Positions 18,067-26,049 of a stretch of DNA of 64,000 bases are shown here, in pieces. The position numbers and the translations under genes are program-made. The notes under the pieces are model-generated. The model had not been told where the DNA came from. It worked only from the letters and a program-made list of their open reading frames with translations, and made no database searches. Origin of the DNA: an uncultured Pelagibacteraceae bacterium (GTDB lineage: Bacteria; Pseudomonadota; Alphaproteobacteria; Pelagibacterales; Pelagibacteraceae); the NCBI GenBank assembly GCA_902524345.1, contig CABZCX010000001.1:315001-379000 (forward strand), in the 5' to 3' direction. The first letter of the stretch is position 1. Every line of letters starts with the position of its first letter.

Positions 18067-19377
18067 TCAGCCAACAACAAAACTTATAACACTTAAAACT
18101 GCTATTAACCATATAGCTGGTGAAGTAGTTGAAAACTTACCAGTGAATATTTTGATTAAAGCGTACGACACAAATGCTAAGGCAATACCATTGCTTATAC
18201 TATAAGTTAAAGGCATAGTTATCATGGCAAGAATAGCCGGGGCAGACTCTGAAACATCGTTCCATTCAATATCAGTTATATTTCTAATAAATAAAACTGA
18301 AACAAAAAGTAAAGCAGCACCATCTATTTGTTTAGGTAAACTAGTTGCTAATGGAGCGAAAAATATACATGCTAAAAAAAGTATACCAATTACTAGTGAT
18401 GTCATTCCAGTTTTTCCACCAGCTTTAACTCCCGCACCAGACTCCACGTAACTAGTAACTGTAGTAGTTCCCATCATAGCTCCTGCAACAGTACCTACAC
18501 TGTCAGATAACATTGCTTTATTTATGTCTTGAACTTTTCCATCTTTGCTGACCTTTCCAGCAACATTTGCCACTGAAGTTAATGTTCCTGCAGTGTCAAA
18601 GAAGTCTATAAATAATAATGTAAATATTACCGTAGACATTCCAGCAGTCATAGCGGCAGATAGATCAAATTCAAAAAGATAAGTCATCGGCGGTGGAGAA
18701 CTTGCTATACCGTTAAATTTTGCAAGGCCTGTCACCCAAGCAATAATACTAAAAACTAATATCCCAATAATGATATTACCTTTAATATTCATCTTATCTA
18801 AAACTATGATTGCAATAAAAGTTGCACATCCTAATAATACAAGAGGATCACCTAAGTTACCTAGTTGCACCAAAGTTACTGGATTGTCTACAACCACCTC
18901 CATTATTTGAAGGCCGATGATTGCTAGGAATAAACCTATTCCAGCACCTATACCTAACTTTAAACTTCTAGGAATTGAATTTATTAACCAAGCTCTTAAA
19001 GGGGTTAGTGATATTACTAAAAATAATACACCTGCTACTAATACAGCACCTAGAGCTTGCTGCGGCGTATAACCCATTCCAGCACAAACTCCAAATGCAA
19101 CGAAAGCATTGATTCCCATTCCTGGCGCCAGTCCTATTGGCCATGTTTTTCCATAGAACGCCATAATAAAGCATGCTAATGCAGTCGCTAAAATAGTTGC
19201 TGTATAAACTGCGCCGAAATCAAAGAAACCTTTTTCGGGTCCGGCAAACTCTCCCGACAAAATAAATGGATTTAAAAACATGATGTAAGCCATGGTTAAA
19301 AACGTTGTAGTACCAGCGATTACCTCTGTTTTAAAATTAGTTTTGTGTTTTTTATAATTGAAATATTTATCAAGCAT
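18067..19377 (-). CDS. NCS2-family purine permease (AzgA/GhxP-like)
   Basis: 436 residues with 12 or more hydrophobic helices. MAYIMFLNPFILS, GLAPGMGINAFVAF and TTVTSYVESGAGVKAGGKTG are hallmark blocks of the adenine/guanine/hypoxanthine branch of this family, which imports purine bases with protons. The opposite gene is a purine phosphoribosyltransferase, so the two probably form an uptake-and-salvage pair. The ATG is preceded by one of the few strong Shine-Dalgarno sequences in the window (GAGGAGGATTT) and by an inverted repeat 34-69 bases upstream. Confidence 0.93.
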   Translation of the reverse strand: MLDKYFNYKKHKTNFKTEVIAGTTTFLTMAYIMFLNPFILSGEFAGPEKGFFDFGAVYTATILATALACFIMAFYGKTWPIGLAPGMGINAFVAFGVCAGMGYTPQQALGAVLVAGVLFLVISLTPLRAWLINSIPRSLKLGIGAGIGLFLAIIGLQIMEVVVDNPVTLVQLGNLGDPLVLLGCATFIAIIVLDKMNIKGNIIIGILVFSIIAWVTGLAKFNGIASSPPPMTYLFEFDLSAAMTAGMSTVIFTLLFIDFFDTAGTLTSVANVAGKVSKDGKVQDINKAMLSDSVGTVAGAMMGTTTVTSYVESGAGVKAGGKTGMTSLVIGILFLACIFFAPLATSLPKQIDGAALLFVSVLFIRNITDIEWNDVSESAPAILAMITMPLTYSISNGIALAFVSYALIKIFTGKFSTTSPAIWLIAVLSVISFVVG

Positions 19378-19410
19378 AAATCCTCCTCATGGATGATAAT
19401 TATTTGATTC

Positions 19411-19446
19411 TGAATAAAAATACTCTTTTTAAGTATGCTTTATTCA
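19411..19446 (-). promoter_or_regulatory. Two-tier inverted repeat in the purine-permease leader
   Basis: The outer arms TGAATAAA (19411-19418) and TTTATTCA (19439-19446) are perfectly complementary, and inside them ATACT (19420-19424) and AGTAT (19432-19436) form a second 5-bp stem with a 7-base loop. The structure lies between the divergent permease and lipoprotein genes. It could be an operator or a leader hairpin for the permease. It does not match the purine riboswitch core, so any ligand is unknown. Confidence 0.5.
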
Positions 19447-19503
19447 CAAAATTCAACTAAGAAGTTTATATTTATGCCATAATTATGTTGTTAACTTATA
19501 AAG

Positions 19504-19809
19504 ATGAACAAATTAAGATTTTTTTTAATAACAATTATATTTGTTAATTTATTGACAGGGTGTCAAACTGTTAAAGAAAAAACTGACAATATAGTTCAAA
19601 AAGAAAACGAAAAATTAAGCAAATTTATAGGGAAATCTTTAAGCGAACTTAAGATGGAATTAGGTAAACCTGATGAAGATTTCAAAAATGCAAAAGGTAA
19701 TTTAGAGGTAATTTACAATACAAAAAAATACTTAATCCCCTGCGAAAGAAGATTTGAAATAAATTCAGACAATATTGTAATAGGCTTTGTATCTAATGGA
19801 TGTTTTTAA
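19504..19809 (+). CDS. Small lipoprotein of unknown function
   Basis: 101 residues. A hydrophobic signal ends in the lipobox LTGC (Cys 20), and the mature protein begins CQTVKEKTDN. The remainder, with FIGKSLSELKMELGKPDED and a C-terminal VSNGCF, looks like a compact SmpA/OmlA-type or similar fold: short helix, then LGKPD, then strands. It has two further cysteines near the end (LIPCERR and SNGCF) that could form a disulfide. I do not recognise a specific family. The CQTVKE start recurs in the BamF-like lipoprotein at 42234. Confidence 0.8.
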   Translation: MNKLRFFLITIIFVNLLTGCQTVKEKTDNIVQKENEKLSKFIGKSLSELKMELGKPDEDFKNAKGNLEVIYNTKKYLIPCERRFEINSDNIVIGFVSNGCF

Positions 19810-19812
19810 GGT

Positions 19813-19842
19813 TTACTTGCGAGGAATACTCCTCGCAAGTAA
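19813..19842. terminator. Perfect 13-bp hairpin between convergent lipoprotein and hsp20 genes
   Basis: TTACTTGCGAGGA (19813-19825) and TCCTCGCAAGTAA (19830-19842) pair perfectly around an ATAC loop. It is GC-rich for this DNA and sits in the 41-base gap between two stop codons. Neither side is followed by a proper T-run, so it may act as a bidirectional terminator or as a 3'-end stabiliser. Confidence 0.65.
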
Positions 19843-19850
19843 GGGCAAGC

Positions 19851-20297
19851 TTATCTAATTTCGATAAGCCTTTTTTTCTTATGATCTGGTAAAATTCTCT
19901 CACAAGCTACTGTTAAAAGACCATCTTTTAACTCGGCGCTATTCACTTTTACATCGTCTGCAATAGTGAATGATCTTGCAAATTGTCTTTGCGAAATACC
20001 TTTGTGAATTATTTCACCATCTTCATTTTTTTCATCAGATTTATTAACTTGTTTTGTCCTGACTGTTAACAAATTATCTTCGAACTCAACCTCAACATCT
20101 TTCTTACTAAAACCAGCAAGAGCAACTTCTATTGAATAGTTGTCTTTCCCAGTTTTTCTAATGTTGTATGGTGGATAATTCGACTGCATAGTCAAATTTC
20201 CATTATCCAACATGTTTTCGAATTGGTCAAACATATCGTCAAAACCAATTGAGAAAGGTCTTAGTGAGTTGAATATAGATAGATCCTTACTTGTCAT
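19851..20297 (-). CDS. Small heat-shock protein, Hsp20/IbpA type
   Basis: 148 residues with the alpha-crystallin domain at about 40-135: YNIRKTGKDNYSIEVALAGF, EVEFEDNLLTVRTKQ, ISQRQFARSFTIADDVKV and the conserved LKDGLLTVACERI. The N-terminal FNSLRPFSIGFDDMFDQFE is typical of IbpA-class proteins. As an ATP-independent holdase it binds unfolding proteins during stress. The leader combines a sigma-32-type promoter and a hairpin that buries a strong Shine-Dalgarno (AAGGAGG), so both transcription and translation appear heat-controlled. Confidence 0.95.
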   Translation of the reverse strand: MTSKDLSIFNSLRPFSIGFDDMFDQFENMLDNGNLTMQSNYPPYNIRKTGKDNYSIEVALAGFSKKDVEVEFEDNLLTVRTKQVNKSDEKNEDGEIIHKGISQRQFARSFTIADDVKVNSAELKDGLLTVACERILPDHKKKRLIEIR

Positions 20298-20301
20298 ATA
20301 T

Positions 20302-20352
20302 CCTCCTTTTTTTAAGCAAGTTTATTTATGCAAGCCCCATAAGGCGACTTGC
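20302..20352 (-). promoter_or_regulatory. Candidate ROSE-like RNA thermometer in the hsp20 leader
   Basis: In the minus-strand transcript the Shine-Dalgarno AAGGAGG (20302-20308) lies 5 bases after CUUGCUU (20314-20320). These can pair as C-G, U-G, U-A, bulged G, C-G, U-G, U-A, the bulged-G pattern known from ROSE elements, which melt on heating. Upstream, a second hairpin pairs GCAAGTC with GGCTTGC across 20330-20352 with a TTAT loop and one bulged G. Two hairpins with the last one masking the ribosome site is the ROSE layout. Pairing is seen in sequence; thermosensing is inference. Confidence 0.55.
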
Positions 20353-20357
20353 AAAAT

Positions 20358-20387
20358 TTATATGGGAATTATATTTTTTTTTTCAAG
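20358..20387 (-). promoter_or_regulatory. Sigma-32 (RpoH) type promoter of hsp20
   Basis: On the minus strand CTTGAA (20382-20387) is followed after 15 bases by CCCATATAA (20358-20366). Both match the heat-shock sigma consensus CTTGAA ... CCCATAT closely. Transcription would start near 20350, giving a leader of about 55 bases ahead of the hsp20 ATG. Confidence 0.8.
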
Positions 20388-20394
20388 TATTTTT

Positions 20395-22470
20395 TTAAAT
20401 TTTATTTGAAATTTTTAAAATAAATCCATAATCAAAAGCAATTTCTTCTATAGCACCATCTCGACCAGATTTTCCACCGTGACCCGCATTCATTTCTGTC
20501 TTAAGTAAAAGAAGATTGTTATCGGTTTTATAATCTCTAAGTTTTGCTGTAAATTTTGCAGGTTCGTCAAACAAAACTCTATTATCGCTAAGGCTTGTTG
20601 TGATTAAAATATGAGGATAATCCATTTTTTTAATATTATTGTATGGAGCATAAGAATAAATATATTCGAAATGATCTTTGTTATCTTTAGCATTTCCAAA
20701 CTCATCAAATTCTCCAACTGTTAACGGAAGTGAGTGGTCTAAGTTTGTAGTTAATGAATCTACAAAAGGTACTGCCATCACTATGCCAAGAAATAATTCA
20801 GGTGCTTCATTTACAACTGCGCCCATCAATAAGCCTCCAGCCGAACCACCCATGCCTATTATTTTACCTTTTGATGTATAATTTCTTTCAATTAAGTTTT
20901 TTGCTACAGAAATGAAATCTTTAAAAGTATTTTTTTTATTAAGGAGTTTACCTTCCTTCCACCATTTCATTCCTCTTTCCATTCCGCCCCTTATATGAGC
21001 AGTAACCCAAATGATATCTCTGTTAATTAAACAGAGTCTAGTTGATGAAAAATCAGGAGACATTGAATTACCATAGGATCCATAACCATATAGTACTAAA
21101 TTTGCCGACCCATCAATTTTAGTTTTTTTGTGTCTAGTTATTGTAATAGGTATCAATCTACCATCGTGAGAAGAGCATTCTAATCTTTCAACAATATAAT
21201 CATCAGCGTTGTGACCTGATGGAATTTCCTGTTCCTTTACTAATTTTTTTTCTTTAGTCTTTAAATTATAAAGATAAGTTTTTCCGGGCGTCTTTGGAGA
21301 TGAATATGACAAATAAACTAGATCAGTATTTTTATCTCTTTGTGTCAATGAGATACCAGGGACAATTACTTCTTCATCTGAAAATATTAACTCCTCCTCT
21401 AAATTTGTTTTTATATCTCTTAAGTATAATTTCCCAAGAGCATTTGACTTTTCACTTCTTATAATCCAATCATTTAAAAATATTAAGCCGCCTATAAGAA
21501 CTTCATCTTTAGCATTTATATAAACTTCCCAATTTTGTTTAGATAAATCACTACATCTCTCTATTTTGAAATCTTCAGCATCTTCGTTTGTATGACAATA
21601 AAAATAATTATTCCAAGATGAAATTGAGTAGATTATACCTCTTTTTCTTTTTTTTATTAATTTTGGCTCAGGTTTATGTTCATTAACTTTAAAGTAATAT
21701 TGTTCTGAAGTGTTGTGATCTGAAGTTGTAATAAAGAAATATTTTTCGTCTGAACTTAAACTTATTCCAACTGTAAATGCTTCACTTTTTTCCTCAAAAA
21801 TTAATTCATCATTTTTTATAGGTGTTCCAATTTTATGCCTATAAATTTTTCTAGGTCTGTGAAATTCATCAAGTTTTGAATAAAATATATATTTGTCATC
21901 CAAACTAAAAGTTATACTGCCACTAGTTTCCTCTATTCTTTCTGTTATTTCTTTCCCAGACAAAATATCTCTTAAATAAATAGTATAATATTCTGATCCT
22001 TTTAAATCTAATGAGTATCCTAAATATTTATCATTATAACTTACCTCTAAATCTCCAATTCCAAAGTATTCTGTTTTTAATTTTTCTTTTTCTTTATCTC
22101 CATTCCAAATTTCTTCAACCTCATCAGAACCAATTTTTTTTCTAAGTTTTATAGAATAATTTCCTTTAGTTGTAGTTTTAGTCCAATACTCGTATCTAAT
22201 GTCTTTGAATGGAAGTGAAACGTCATCTAATTTTATTCGACCTTTAATTTCATGAAATAATTTTTTTTCAATTTCTTTATTATCCTTCAAAATATGATCT
22301 GTGTAACTATTTTCTTCCTCTAGATATTTTCTTACTTCAGGAAGTAATTTTGATCCGTCTTTTAAAACTTCGAGGATATTTTCTTGATGAATCCAACTAT
22401 AATTATCTTCCCATGCAACATTGTGACAAGATTTTCTTTCTGGTTTTTTTTTTAGTTGTGGTATTTTCAT
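20395..22470 (-). CDS. ptrB: Oligopeptidase B (prolyl oligopeptidase family)
   Basis: 691 residues: an N-terminal seven-bladed propeller (about 75-410) and a C-terminal alpha/beta-hydrolase domain. The nucleophile is S543 in GMGGSAGGLLMGAVV; the oxyanion region is LVLYGYGSYGNS, and the distal acid and His lie in LSDNRVLFDEPAKF and MNAGHGGKSGR. Oligopeptidase B cleaves short peptides after Arg or Lys in the cytoplasm; no signal peptide is seen. The gene is divergent from the J-domain membrane gene with only 15 bases between starts. Confidence 0.95.
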   Translation of the reverse strand: MKIPQLKKKPERKSCHNVAWEDNYSWIHQENILEVLKDGSKLLPEVRKYLEEENSYTDHILKDNKEIEKKLFHEIKGRIKLDDVSLPFKDIRYEYWTKTTTKGNYSIKLRKKIGSDEVEEIWNGDKEKEKLKTEYFGIGDLEVSYNDKYLGYSLDLKGSEYYTIYLRDILSGKEITERIEETSGSITFSLDDKYIFYSKLDEFHRPRKIYRHKIGTPIKNDELIFEEKSEAFTVGISLSSDEKYFFITTSDHNTSEQYYFKVNEHKPEPKLIKKRKRGIIYSISSWNNYFYCHTNEDAEDFKIERCSDLSKQNWEVYINAKDEVLIGGLIFLNDWIIRSEKSNALGKLYLRDIKTNLEEELIFSDEEVIVPGISLTQRDKNTDLVYLSYSSPKTPGKTYLYNLKTKEKKLVKEQEIPSGHNADDYIVERLECSSHDGRLIPITITRHKKTKIDGSANLVLYGYGSYGNSMSPDFSSTRLCLINRDIIWVTAHIRGGMERGMKWWKEGKLLNKKNTFKDFISVAKNLIERNYTSKGKIIGMGGSAGGLLMGAVVNEAPELFLGIVMAVPFVDSLTTNLDHSLPLTVGEFDEFGNAKDNKDHFEYIYSYAPYNNIKKMDYPHILITTSLSDNRVLFDEPAKFTAKLRDYKTDNNLLLLKTEMNAGHGGKSGRDGAIEEIAFDYGFILKISNKI

Positions 22471-22485
22471 AATGAAAACAGTTAT

Positions 22486-22989
22486 ATGAATATAATTATT
22501 TATACAGTAGTAATATTAGTCATTTTTTATTTTCTTTTGAGATACATCAGTAATATCTCATCAAAAAAACTTTCAAAAGGTTTAAGACTGCTAATAATAA
22601 TCGGATTAATTTTTTTAGCAATTCTGTTTGCAATTGGAGGCAGATTTCTGCTAACTTTGCCACTCACACTTGCTAGTCTTGCTTTATTAAAGTTAAAGGG
22701 TTTATCAATTTTCCAACTAATCTCTCTTTTTAGATTAATTCAAACATTAAGAAGATCAGGTAGATTTTCATTTAATCAATCTCAAAACAATAATATGTCT
22801 ACCATGTCTGTAAGTGAAGCTTTTAAAATTTTAAATTTAGATCAAAAAAAGAAGGTTACCAAAGAGGACATAAACAAAGCTTACACAAAAATTCAAAAAA
22901 AAATTCATCCAGATATTTCACCAGAAACCGCAAGATTATCTACTTTAGTTAATGAAGCTAGAGACATTTTGTTAAAGGAAATTATATAA
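22486..22989 (+). CDS. Membrane protein with C-terminal J-like domain
   Basis: 167 residues from the ATG at 22486 (MNIIIYTVV); the longer reading from 22456 would run into the oligopeptidase start and is rejected. Two or three hydrophobic helices fill residues 1-75. After a linker containing NQSQNNNMSTMSVS the last 60 residues form a J-like domain: SEAFKILNLDQKKK, KAYTKIQKKIHPDISPE with an intact HPD. Such DnaJ/TIM14-like proteins stimulate an Hsp70 ATPase at a membrane. Its role in this organism is unknown. The 3' end overlaps the convergent GT9 gene by 8 bases. Confidence 0.8.
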   Translation: MNIIIYTVVILVIFYFLLRYISNISSKKLSKGLRLLIIIGLIFLAILFAIGGRFLLTLPLTLASLALLKLKGLSIFQLISLFRLIQTLRRSGRFSFNQSQNNNMSTMSVSEAFKILNLDQKKKVTKEDINKAYTKIQKKIHPDISPETARLSTLVNEARDILLKEII

Positions 22990-23908
22990 AGTTCTTAACT
23001 TTATTAATTATCATTTCAACTGTTATTGAGTCTGGATCAAAGCTTGATCCATGAGTGATTTTATTTATGTCGGCACCAGGTGGGATAATTCTAAATTGAT
23101 TTTTACTGTAATCAGAATAAGCTTTTGGTGTATCCAATAAAATTACGAAACTAGGTTTATTCATTTGACTTGAAACATGGTGCCCGAATGAGTCATTTCC
23201 AATAAAAATATCACTTAAATAAATATAATATATGATTTCTGATACATCTTTAGAGCTTAAAGATTCACAATTACCTTTTTTTATTTGGTTTATAATTTTA
23301 ATTGCGCCTTCTTCCTCATTTTTTCCACAAACTAAGTAAAAATGATAATCCCCAATATCGTTAAATTTATTTATTAAAGATGCAAAATTATTATAACCCC
23401 ATCTAGTTGTCGGACCAGAAGAGCCTATTCCAAGTACAATTTTCTTTTGTTTACCAAGATTATATTTTTTAATTTTTTCACTATTTAGAGAAATTTGAGT
23501 TTCGGTTGGGCAATTTTTAATATTTAAAGATTGTTCTGTAAAAGTTTTAGCGGCATTTACTAGATGTAAATTTTTTTTTTTAAATAAAGGATAATGATAA
23601 ATATTTTTTATACCAGCAATTTTACAAGCTAGATAATGTCTCATACTTGGATAAAAAATAAAAATATTTTCAAAATTAAATTTCTTTATAAAGACTGATA
23701 AGTTTATTATATCAAAAAAGTTTCTATGAAATTTATCTAAATAATTTACACTTTTTATTAAGGGGTCGTCTATCAAAACTCTATTTAGATTTGGACATAA
23801 TGTGATCAGTTCAACTTTACCAAATTTTTTTGCAATCTGATGACAGTAACTAAGATGTAACAAATTAGCTCCTAAACCTTTATAGCTTAAAAAAATTCCT
23901 GTTTTCAT
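22982..23908 (-). CDS. Glycosyltransferase family 9 (heptosyltransferase-like)
   Basis: 308 residues with the GT9 layout: N-terminal GIFLSYKGLGANLLHLSYCH, a linker, and a C-terminal nucleotide-sugar domain with LGIGSSGPTTRWGYNNFASL and SDIFIGNDSFGHHVSSQMNK. The latter G-N-D-S-x-x-x-H block binds the ADP-sugar. The family adds heptose to the lipopolysaccharide core in the cytoplasm. The acceptor here is unknown, but the organism keeps a lipid A/Kdo block elsewhere in the window (45734-50504), which would supply the core. Confidence 0.85.
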   Translation of the reverse strand: MKTGIFLSYKGLGANLLHLSYCHQIAKKFGKVELITLCPNLNRVLIDDPLIKSVNYLDKFHRNFFDIINLSVFIKKFNFENIFIFYPSMRHYLACKIAGIKNIYHYPLFKKKNLHLVNAAKTFTEQSLNIKNCPTETQISLNSEKIKKYNLGKQKKIVLGIGSSGPTTRWGYNNFASLINKFNDIGDYHFYLVCGKNEEEGAIKIINQIKKGNCESLSSKDVSEIIYYIYLSDIFIGNDSFGHHVSSQMNKPSFVILLDTPKAYSDYSKNQFRIIPPGADINKITHGSSFDPDSITVEMIINKVKNFI

Positions 23909-23946
23909 AAATGTGATTTTTCTATTATACTTACAAGTAAAAATAT

Positions 23947-24831
23947 ATGTCTAAAATAAATGGAATATATGCTGCAGGGATGTCAATCTTTAATAAAGAT
24001 TTAAGCCTCAATATAGAAAAAACAATTCTACATGCTGAAAACATTATAGACAAAGGATGTCATGGTGTTGCAATATTTGGGAGCACTGGACAAGCACAAT
24101 TGATCTCGATCTCAGAAAAAATTAAGCTTTTAAATAATTTATCAAAAAGTAAATACAAAAATAAGTTTATAATAGGCAATGGGCTCAATTCTTTAAGTGA
24201 AACAATAAACTATATTAAAATAGCATTATCTTTAAATTTTGAAAATTTCTTAATTATGCCACCTGCATATTATAAATACAGTGATAAAGAAGTAATTACT
24301 TTTTACTCAAAAATTATAGAGGCGGCTCCAAATTCAAGGATTATACTTTATAATTTTGAAAAGTTATGTGGTTATAAATTTAGTTTAGAATGTGTGCAAG
24401 AGCTAGTCAAAAAATTTCCTGAACAAATAATTGGTATAAAAGATAGTTCTTATAATATTTATAAAAATTTAAGATTAAAAGATTTTTCGATTCTTCCTGG
24501 ATCAGAAACCAAGCTTGTTGAAGGTTTAGAAATAGGTTGTTCAGGAATAATCACAGCTACATGTAATGTTACTGCAGAGTTATCCAGGAAAGTTTATGAT
24601 GACTTCATTTCAAAAAAAACTCAAACTGAGAATGAAAAATTGATTAATGTTAGGTCTGCTTTTGATAAATATAATCTTATTTCTGGCTTGCATTCATATT
24701 GTGCAAAAGAAAATGACATATTTAAAAATGTATTACCTCCGCTAACTCTTTTAACCAAAGAGAATGAGAGAGAATTATTTAAAAATCTAAAAAATTTAAA
24801 TTTTAAAATTAAATCTTTACTGGCGGCCTAA
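23947..24831 (+). CDS. DapA-family (dihydrodipicolinate synthase / N-acetylneuraminate lyase) aldolase
   Basis: 294 residues forming the class I aldolase barrel. The Schiff-base Lys is in IIGIKDSSYN and the catalytic Tyr in RIILYNFEKLCG. The pyruvate-binding loop is GSTGQAQL rather than the G-T-T-G-E of true DapA, so lysine-pathway function is doubtful; related members act on keto-deoxy sugars or hydroxyproline products. One base separates it from the Cfa-like gene on the same strand. Pyruvate chemistry is likely; the second substrate is unknown. Confidence 0.85.
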   Translation: MSKINGIYAAGMSIFNKDLSLNIEKTILHAENIIDKGCHGVAIFGSTGQAQLISISEKIKLLNNLSKSKYKNKFIIGNGLNSLSETINYIKIALSLNFENFLIMPPAYYKYSDKEVITFYSKIIEAAPNSRIILYNFEKLCGYKFSLECVQELVKKFPEQIIGIKDSSYNIYKNLRLKDFSILPGSETKLVEGLEIGCSGIITATCNVTAELSRKVYDDFISKKTQTENEKLINVRSAFDKYNLISGLHSYCAKENDIFKNVLPPLTLLTKENERELFKNLKNLNFKIKSLLAA

Positions 24832-24832
24832 C

Positions 24833-26020
24833 ATGCAACTTGCTAGATTTCTAAACAAAGTTTTTAAAGATGGTGGTTTTATTCTTACTGATGCAAATTA
24901 TAGAGACTATATCATAGGAAAACCAGATAAAGATCCTATTAAATTAAGAATCTTAAATAAAAAACTTCATTATAAATTATTACTTCATCCAGATCTGTAT
25001 TTTGGTGAGGCTTATACTAATGGTGAAATAATTATTGAGAACGGCACTATCACAGATTTTTTAGATCTTGCTTTGAAGAATATTGGAAGAGGAGAAGTTA
25101 ATTTATTTAGTTATATTATGAATAGAATTAGAGGCTCGTATAGATATTTAACAAATTTTAATTTTATTAAAAAATCTAAAATGAATGTTTCCCATCATTA
25201 TGACATATCTGACGACTTATATGATCTATTTTTAGATCCTAAAAGACAATATTCATGTGGTTACTTTCGTAATGAAAACGATAGTCTTGAAACAGCACAA
25301 AATAATAAAATTCAACATATAATAAAAAAATTGAATTTAAAGCCAGACCAAAAAGTTTTAGATATTGGTTGTGGGTGGGGGTCGTTAGCAATTGATATTG
25401 CAAAGAATTCAAAATGTGAAGTAACAGGGATTACGTTGTCAGAAAACCAACTTTATTACTGCAAAAAAAAAGCAGCTGAACAAAATTTGGAAAATCAGGT
25501 GAAGTTTAGATTGATTGACTATAGAGAGCTTAAGGAAAAATTTGATAGAATTGTAAGTGTCGGAATGTTTGAACACGTGGGACGTAAATTTTATAAAAAA
25601 TTTTTTAGACAAATTCAAAATTTATTAAATGACAATGGTGTCTCATTAATACACACCATAGGATCAGTAAATCCACCCAGGGATCCTCATCCATGGATAA
25701 CCAAGTATATTTTTCCAGGTGGTTATACACCAAGTTTAAGTGAGGTCACAACACCCATAGAGCAAGCAGGTCTAGTTGTTACAGATATCGAAGTTTTGAG
25801 ATTACATTATTCACACACTTTAAGACACTGGAAAGAAAACTGCATAAGAAATAGAGAAAAAATTATTAAGATGTTTGATGAGAAATTTTTTCGAATGTGG
25901 GAGTTTTATCTTGCGGGGTGTGAGATGGCTTTCAAGTGGGGTGATCAAGTTGTATATCAATTTCAACTTACAAAAAATTATGGATCTACTCCAGTCACTA
26001 GGGACTATATTTATCAATAA
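24833..26020 (+). CDS. cfa: Cyclopropane-fatty-acyl-phospholipid synthase family methyltransferase
   Basis: 395 residues. The C-terminal half is a SAM-dependent methyltransferase: VLDIGCGWGSLAIDIA, EVTGITLSENQLYYCK, FDRIVSVGMFEHVGRKFY and FPGGYTPSL. MNVSHHYDISDDLYDLFLD and YSCGYF are family signatures. The enzyme methylates unsaturated lipid chains in the inner leaflet to cyclopropanes. The N-terminal 110 residues hold the lipid-binding part (FGEAYTNGEIIIENG). It follows the aldolase gene with a one-base gap and precedes the lysine-rich gene by 29 bases. Confidence 0.93.
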   Translation: MQLARFLNKVFKDGGFILTDANYRDYIIGKPDKDPIKLRILNKKLHYKLLLHPDLYFGEAYTNGEIIIENGTITDFLDLALKNIGRGEVNLFSYIMNRIRGSYRYLTNFNFIKKSKMNVSHHYDISDDLYDLFLDPKRQYSCGYFRNENDSLETAQNNKIQHIIKKLNLKPDQKVLDIGCGWGSLAIDIAKNSKCEVTGITLSENQLYYCKKKAAEQNLENQVKFRLIDYRELKEKFDRIVSVGMFEHVGRKFYKKFFRQIQNLLNDNGVSLIHTIGSVNPPRDPHPWITKYIFPGGYTPSLSEVTTPIEQAGLVVTDIEVLRLHYSHTLRHWKENCIRNREKIIKMFDEKFFRMWEFYLAGCEMAFKWGDQVVYQFQLTKNYGSTPVTRDYIYQ

Positions 26021-26049
26021 ATTATTGATAGAATCTTACCTCCTTTAAA

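Noticed and set aside
19378-19503. Purine riboswitch before the purine permease
   Set aside because: The gap contains an inverted repeat but none of the conserved aptamer core or kissing-loop sequences.
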